From Xanthomonas cissicola (GTDB lineage: Bacteria; Pseudomonadota; Gammaproteobacteria; Xanthomonadales; Xanthomonadaceae), in NCBI RefSeq assembly GCF_008801575.1, contig NZ_VZPL01000002.1:62001-126000 (forward strand): a DNA stretch of 64,000 bases. The letters run 5' to 3'. Positions 60,779 through 64,000 of this stretch are shown here, one piece after another. How positions within the stretch are numbered: the first letter of the stretch is position 1; each line of letters starts with the position of its first letter. The notes below the pieces were generated by a model. It made no database searches, was not told the origin of the DNA, and saw nothing but the letters and a program-made list of their open reading frames with translations. The position numbers and the translations under genes were made by a program.

Positions 60779-63700
60779 TCAGTGTCCTGTCGGTTGCGGT
60801 GCGGGCGAAGCAGGCTGTGGACGGCGCTGGAACAGGCCACACACCAGCACGAAGAACAGCGGCACGAAGAAGATCGCCAGCACCGTGCCGGAGACCATGC
60901 CGCCGATCACGGCCGTGCCCAGCGCGTGCTGCGCGCCGGCGCCGGCGCCACTGGTCAACACCAGCGGCACCACGCCGAGGATGAAGGCCAACGAGGTCAT
61001 CAGGATCGGTCGTAAACGCATGCGCGCCGCTTCCAGTGCTGCAGCCACCAGGCTCTTGCCGCCTTCGTGCAACTCCCTTGCGAACTCCACGATCAAGATC
61101 GCGTTCTTCGATGCCAGGCCAATGGTGGTGAGCAAGCCCACCTGGAAGTACACGTCGTTCATTTTCCAGGTCAGCATGGCTGCCAGCAACGTGCCGAACA
61201 CGCCCAGCGGCACCACCAGAATCACCGAGAACGGAATCGCCCAGCTTTCGTACAACGCGGCCAGGCACAGGAACACGATCAGGATCGAGACGCTGTACAA
61301 CAGCCCGGTCTGGCCGGACGAGGCTTTTTCCTGCCGCGACAATCCGGTCCACTCGAAGCCGATGCCCGGGGGCAGCTTGGCGGCTGCGGCTTCGACGATC
61401 TGCATCGCCTCGCCGCTGGAGGCCGCACCCGGCAACGCCATGCCCAGGATCTCCATCGACGGCACGCTGTTGTAACGCTCCAGGCGCGGCGAACCGGATT
61501 GCCAATTTGCCGTGGCGAAGGCGTTGAACGGCACCATGGTGCCGGCGCTGTTGCGCACGAACCAATGGTCGATGTCCTGTGGGTTCATGCGGTATGGCGC
61601 ATCGGCCTGCAGCATCACCTTCTTGACCCGGCCCTTGTCGATGAAGTCGTTGACGTAGGTGCTGCCCCACGCGCTGGAGAAGGTGTCGTTGATGTCGGAG
61701 ATCGACACGCCCATCGCCTGTGCCTTATGCGGGTCGATTTCCAGCTTGAATTCCGGCGTGTCTTCCTGCCCATTCGGGCGTACCGCCACCAGACGCTTGT
61801 CCTGGGACAGTTCGGCCAACAATTGATTACGCGCCTGCATCAACGCGGCGTGACCCAGATTGGCGCGGTCCTGCAGCATCAGATCGAAGCCGGTAGCATT
61901 GCCCAACTCCGACACCGCAGGCGGTGCGAACGCAAACACCTTGGCATCGCGGATACCGGAAAAAAATGCCCCGGCCTTGGCCGCCACGTCGGTGACGCTC
62001 TGGCCTTTACCGGTGCGCTCGTCCCAAGGTCGCAACTTGACGAAGGCAAAGCCCACGTTCTGGCCGCTACCGGCAAAACTGAAACCGGTCACGGCGAAGA
62101 CACCGGCAACAGACTCCTTCTGATCGACCAGGAAATGATGCTCCACCTGCTTGAGCACATCGCTGGTGCGCGCATTGGTGGCACCGGGCGGCAACTGCAC
62201 CAGCACGAACAAGGTGCCCTGGTCTTCGTCCGGCAGGAATCCCACTGGCAATTTCATGAACCCGAACACCACCAAGGCCAGCAACGCGGCGTAGGCGAGC
62301 ATGTAGCGCCAGCCCTTGCCAAGCATGTGCCGCACCACGCCCTGGTAGCCGGTGTTGCCGCGATCGAACAGGCGGTTGAACCAACCGAAGAACCCGGTGG
62401 TCGCCAGGCCATGGCCCTTGTGGACCGGCTTGAGCAAGGTGGCGCACAAGGCCGGGGTCAGGATCATCGCCACCAGCACCGACAAGGTCATGGCCGAGAC
62501 AATCGTGATCGAGAACTGCCGGTAGATCACGCCGGTGGAGCCGCTGAAAAACGCCATCGGGACGAACACCGCCGCCAGCACCAGCGCCACGCCGATCAAT
62601 GCGCCGGAAATCTGGTCCATCGATTTACGCGTGGCGTCCTTGGGCGATAACTGCTCCTCGCCCATCACGCGTTCGACGTTTTCCACCACCACGATCGCAT
62701 CGTCCACCAGCAAACCGATCGCCAGCACCATCGCGAACATGGTCAAGGTATTGATGGTGAAGCCGAACGCCGCAAGCACACCGAAGGTGCCCAGCAGCAC
62801 CACCGGCACCGCAATGGTCGGGATCAGGGTGGCGCGGAAGTTCTGCAGGAACAGGTACATCACCAGGAACACCAGCACCACCGCCTCCACCAGCGTGTGT
62901 ACCACCTGCTCGATGGAGATGCGCACGAACGGGGTGGTGTCGTACGGCTTTTGCACTTTCATGCCGGGCGGGAAGAACTTTTCCTGCTCTTCCAGGCTTT
63001 TATCGATCGCGCGCACCGTATCCAGCGCATTGGCCCCGGTCGCCAGCTTGATCGCCAGACCGGCGGCCGGCTTGCCGTTGTAACGGCCCACCGTGTTGTA
63101 GCTTTCGCTGCCCAGCTCGATGCGCGCCACATCGCGCAAGCGCACCTGCGAGCCATCGGACTGCGTGCGCAGCAGGATATTCTCGAATTGCTCGGCGGTC
63201 TTCAGCCGGGTCTGGGCAGTGATGGTGGCGTTGAGCTGCTGGTTGGCCACCGCCGGCAACGCGCCCAACTGGCCGGCGGAGATCTGCGCGTTCTGTGCCT
63301 GGATCGCGTTGCGCACATCCACGGGCGTGAGGCTGAAATTGCTCAGCTTGTTGGGGTCCATCCACACCCGCATCGCGTACTGCGAACCGAACAAGGTGGT
63401 GTCGCCCACGCCTTCGAGGCGGCTGATGGTTTCCTGCACGTTGGCAGCCACGTAATCGGACAGGTCCGAATCGCTCATGCTGCCGTCTTCGGACGTAAAG
63501 GCCAGCACGTTGAGGAAGTTGGTGGCCGACTTGGTCACCGTGACGCCCTGCTGCTGCACTTCCTGCGGCAACAACGGCGTGGCCAGCGACAACTTGTTCT
63601 GCACCTGCACCTGCGCGGTGTCGGGGTCGGTGCCGTTTTCGAAAGTCAGGGTGATGGTCACCGCCCCGCTGGATTCGCTGGTGGACGCCATGTAGCTGAG

Positions 63701-63922
63701 GTGATCCAGCCCCTTCATCTTCTGCTCGATGACCTGGGTGACGGTGTCTTCCAGGGTCTGCGCCGAGGCGCCCGGGTAGTTGGCGGTGATGGCGACAGCC
63801 GGCGGTGCGATGGCGGGGTATTGCGCAATCGGCAAGGTGGCGATGGAGAGGATGCCGGCCAGCATCACGATGATGGCCAACACCCAGGCGAAGATCGGAC
63901 GATCGATAAAGAAACGTGCCAT
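60779..63922 (-). CDS. RND multidrug efflux pump (AcrB/MexB type)
   Basis: A 1047-residue pump starting [27 protein letters not shown], the standard AcrB opening, with length close to AcrB (1049). It has the porter domain [26 protein letters not shown], the proton-relay [18 protein letters not shown] with the DD pair, and the docking loops. A GAGGCGGG ribosome site lies before the start. It would expel hydrophobic drugs or plant compounds using proton flow, with the adaptor (63938-64000, partial) and the channel (59266-60777). No defect was seen. Confidence 0.95.
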   Translation of the reverse strand: MARFFIDRPIFAWVLAIIVMLAGILSIATLPIAQYPAIAPPAVAITANYPGASAQTLEDTVTQVIEQKMKGLDHLSYMASTSESSGAVTITLTFENGTDPDTAQVQVQNKLSLATPLLPQEVQQQGVTVTKSATNFLNVLAFTSEDGSMSDSDLSDYVAANVQETISRLEGVGDTTLFGSQYAMRVWMDPNKLSNFSLTPVDVRNAIQAQNAQISAGQLGALPAVANQQLNATITAQTRLKTAEQFENILLRTQSDGSQVRLRDVARIELGSESYNTVGRYNGKPAAGLAIKLATGANALDTVRAIDKSLEEQEKFFPPGMKVQKPYDTTPFVRISIEQVVHTLVEAVVLVFLVMYLFLQNFRATLIPTIAVPVVLLGTFGVLAAFGFTINTLTMFAMVLAIGLLVDDAIVVVENVERVMGEEQLSPKDATRKSMDQISGALIGVALVLAAVFVPMAFFSGSTGVIYRQFSITIVSAMTLSVLVAMILTPALCATLLKPVHKGHGLATTGFFGWFNRLFDRGNTGYQGVVRHMLGKGWRYMLAYAALLALVVFGFMKLPVGFLPDEDQGTLFVLVQLPPGATNARTSDVLKQVEHHFLVDQKESVAGVFAVTGFSFAGSGQNVGFAFVKLRPWDERTGKGQSVTDVAAKAGAFFSGIRDAKVFAFAPPAVSELGNATGFDLMLQDRANLGHAALMQARNQLLAELSQDKRLVAVRPNGQEDTPEFKLEIDPHKAQAMGVSISDINDTFSSAWGSTYVNDFIDKGRVKKVMLQADAPYRMNPQDIDHWFVRNSAGTMVPFNAFATANWQSGSPRLERYNSVPSMEILGMALPGAASSGEAMQIVEAAAAKLPPGIGFEWTGLSRQEKASSGQTGLLYSVSILIVFLCLAALYESWAIPFSVILVVPLGVFGTLLAAMLTWKMNDVYFQVGLLTTIGLASKNAILIVEFARELHEGGKSLVAAALEAARMRLRPILMTSLAFILGVVPLVLTSGAGAGAQHALGTAVIGGMVSGTVLAIFFVPLFFVLVCGLFQRRPQPASPAPQPTGH

Positions 63923-63937
63923 GACGTGATCCCGCCT

Positions 63938-64000
63938 CTAGTTGGCCGCACGCGGTGCGGTCGGGGCAGAAGGACCGGCAGCATTCCCGGCGGCGGGCGT
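63938..64000 (-). CDS. Efflux membrane-fusion protein, C-terminal end (cut by window edge)
   Basis: Only the last 20 residues are visible, TPAAGNAAGPSAPTAPRAAN, then stop TAG (63938-63940). This low-complexity alanine/proline tail is typical of AcrA/MexA-type adaptors. The stop is 15 bases before the pump start, so this is the first visible gene of the adaptor-pump-channel-TetR operon. Its N-terminus lies outside the window. Confidence 0.75.
   Translation of the reverse strand, partial: TPAAGNAAGPSAPTAPRAAN

Noticed and set aside
61067-62650. Long plus-strand frame opposite the AcrB-type pump
   Set aside because: Low-complexity arginine/histidine/glutamine sequence antisense to a conserved gene; no start signal or domain.

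Overview
The window is GC-rich chromosomal DNA that looks like Xanthomonas, probably the X. citri/axonopodis/campestris group. Evidence: a nucleotide pyrophosphatase/phosphodiesterase (36843-38141) whose catalytic residues fall at the positions known for the crystallised X. axonopodis enzyme (D54, T90, D210, H214, D257, H258, H363); many TonB receptors, RND pumps and c-di-GMP proteins; short GC-rich intergenic repeats; and tandem secreted subtilisin-like proteases. No rRNA, tRNA, CRISPR array, transposase or prophage gene was seen, so this is a core-type chromosomal segment with repeat-decorated intergenic regions. Both window edges cut genes: a LysR regulator at the left and a membrane-fusion protein at the right.

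Layout. 1-7.8 kb: LysR tail, a small acidic protein, a GFA-family/DUF4349 lipoprotein pair, a DUF885 lipoprotein (zinc-peptidase-like), an ABC exporter and a pRiA4b ORF-3-like protein. 8.0-16.5 kb: a four-gene efflux operon on the minus strand (NodT-type channel, MipA/OmpV barrel, fusion lipoprotein, RND pump), divergent from an OmpR-type regulator and its histidine kinase. 16.6-22.9 kb: Kef-type antiporter, serine hydrolase, RraA, DUF72 protein, EamA permease. 23.0-27.6 kb: GAF-GGDEF cyclase, RluF, and a membrane PAS-GGDEF-EAL protein. 27.9-34.7 kb: DeaD-like helicase, ECF sigma factor with a four-helix membrane partner, S4-domain protein, MAPEG protein, DUF4019 protein, and a lipoprotein with a ClpP-like core. 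34.8-40.9 kb: an Ada/AlkA fusion translationally coupled to Ogt, then the NPP, a ClC channel and a zinc alcohol dehydrogenase. 41-47 kb: ribosomal protein THX, a MerC-family membrane protein divergent from a ZnuD-like TonB receptor across a probable Zur operator, and a second TonB receptor. 47.8-52.8 kb: two consecutive modules, each a kexin-like S8 protease followed one base later by a small secreted partner. 52.8-64 kb: aldo/keto reductase, MFS exporter divergent from a LysR regulator, AraC regulator, cupin, and an AcrAB-OprM-type operon ending in a TetR gene.

The most interesting points are the duplicated protease/partner modules, which resemble the Aeromonas sobria ASP/ORF2 protease-plus-external-chaperone pair; the zinc-acquisition locus with its Zur-like box; and a family of about 100-150 bp inverted-ended repeats whose outer ends coincide with stop codons of flanking genes. 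All functional statements are from reading the sequence only; no database search was run.
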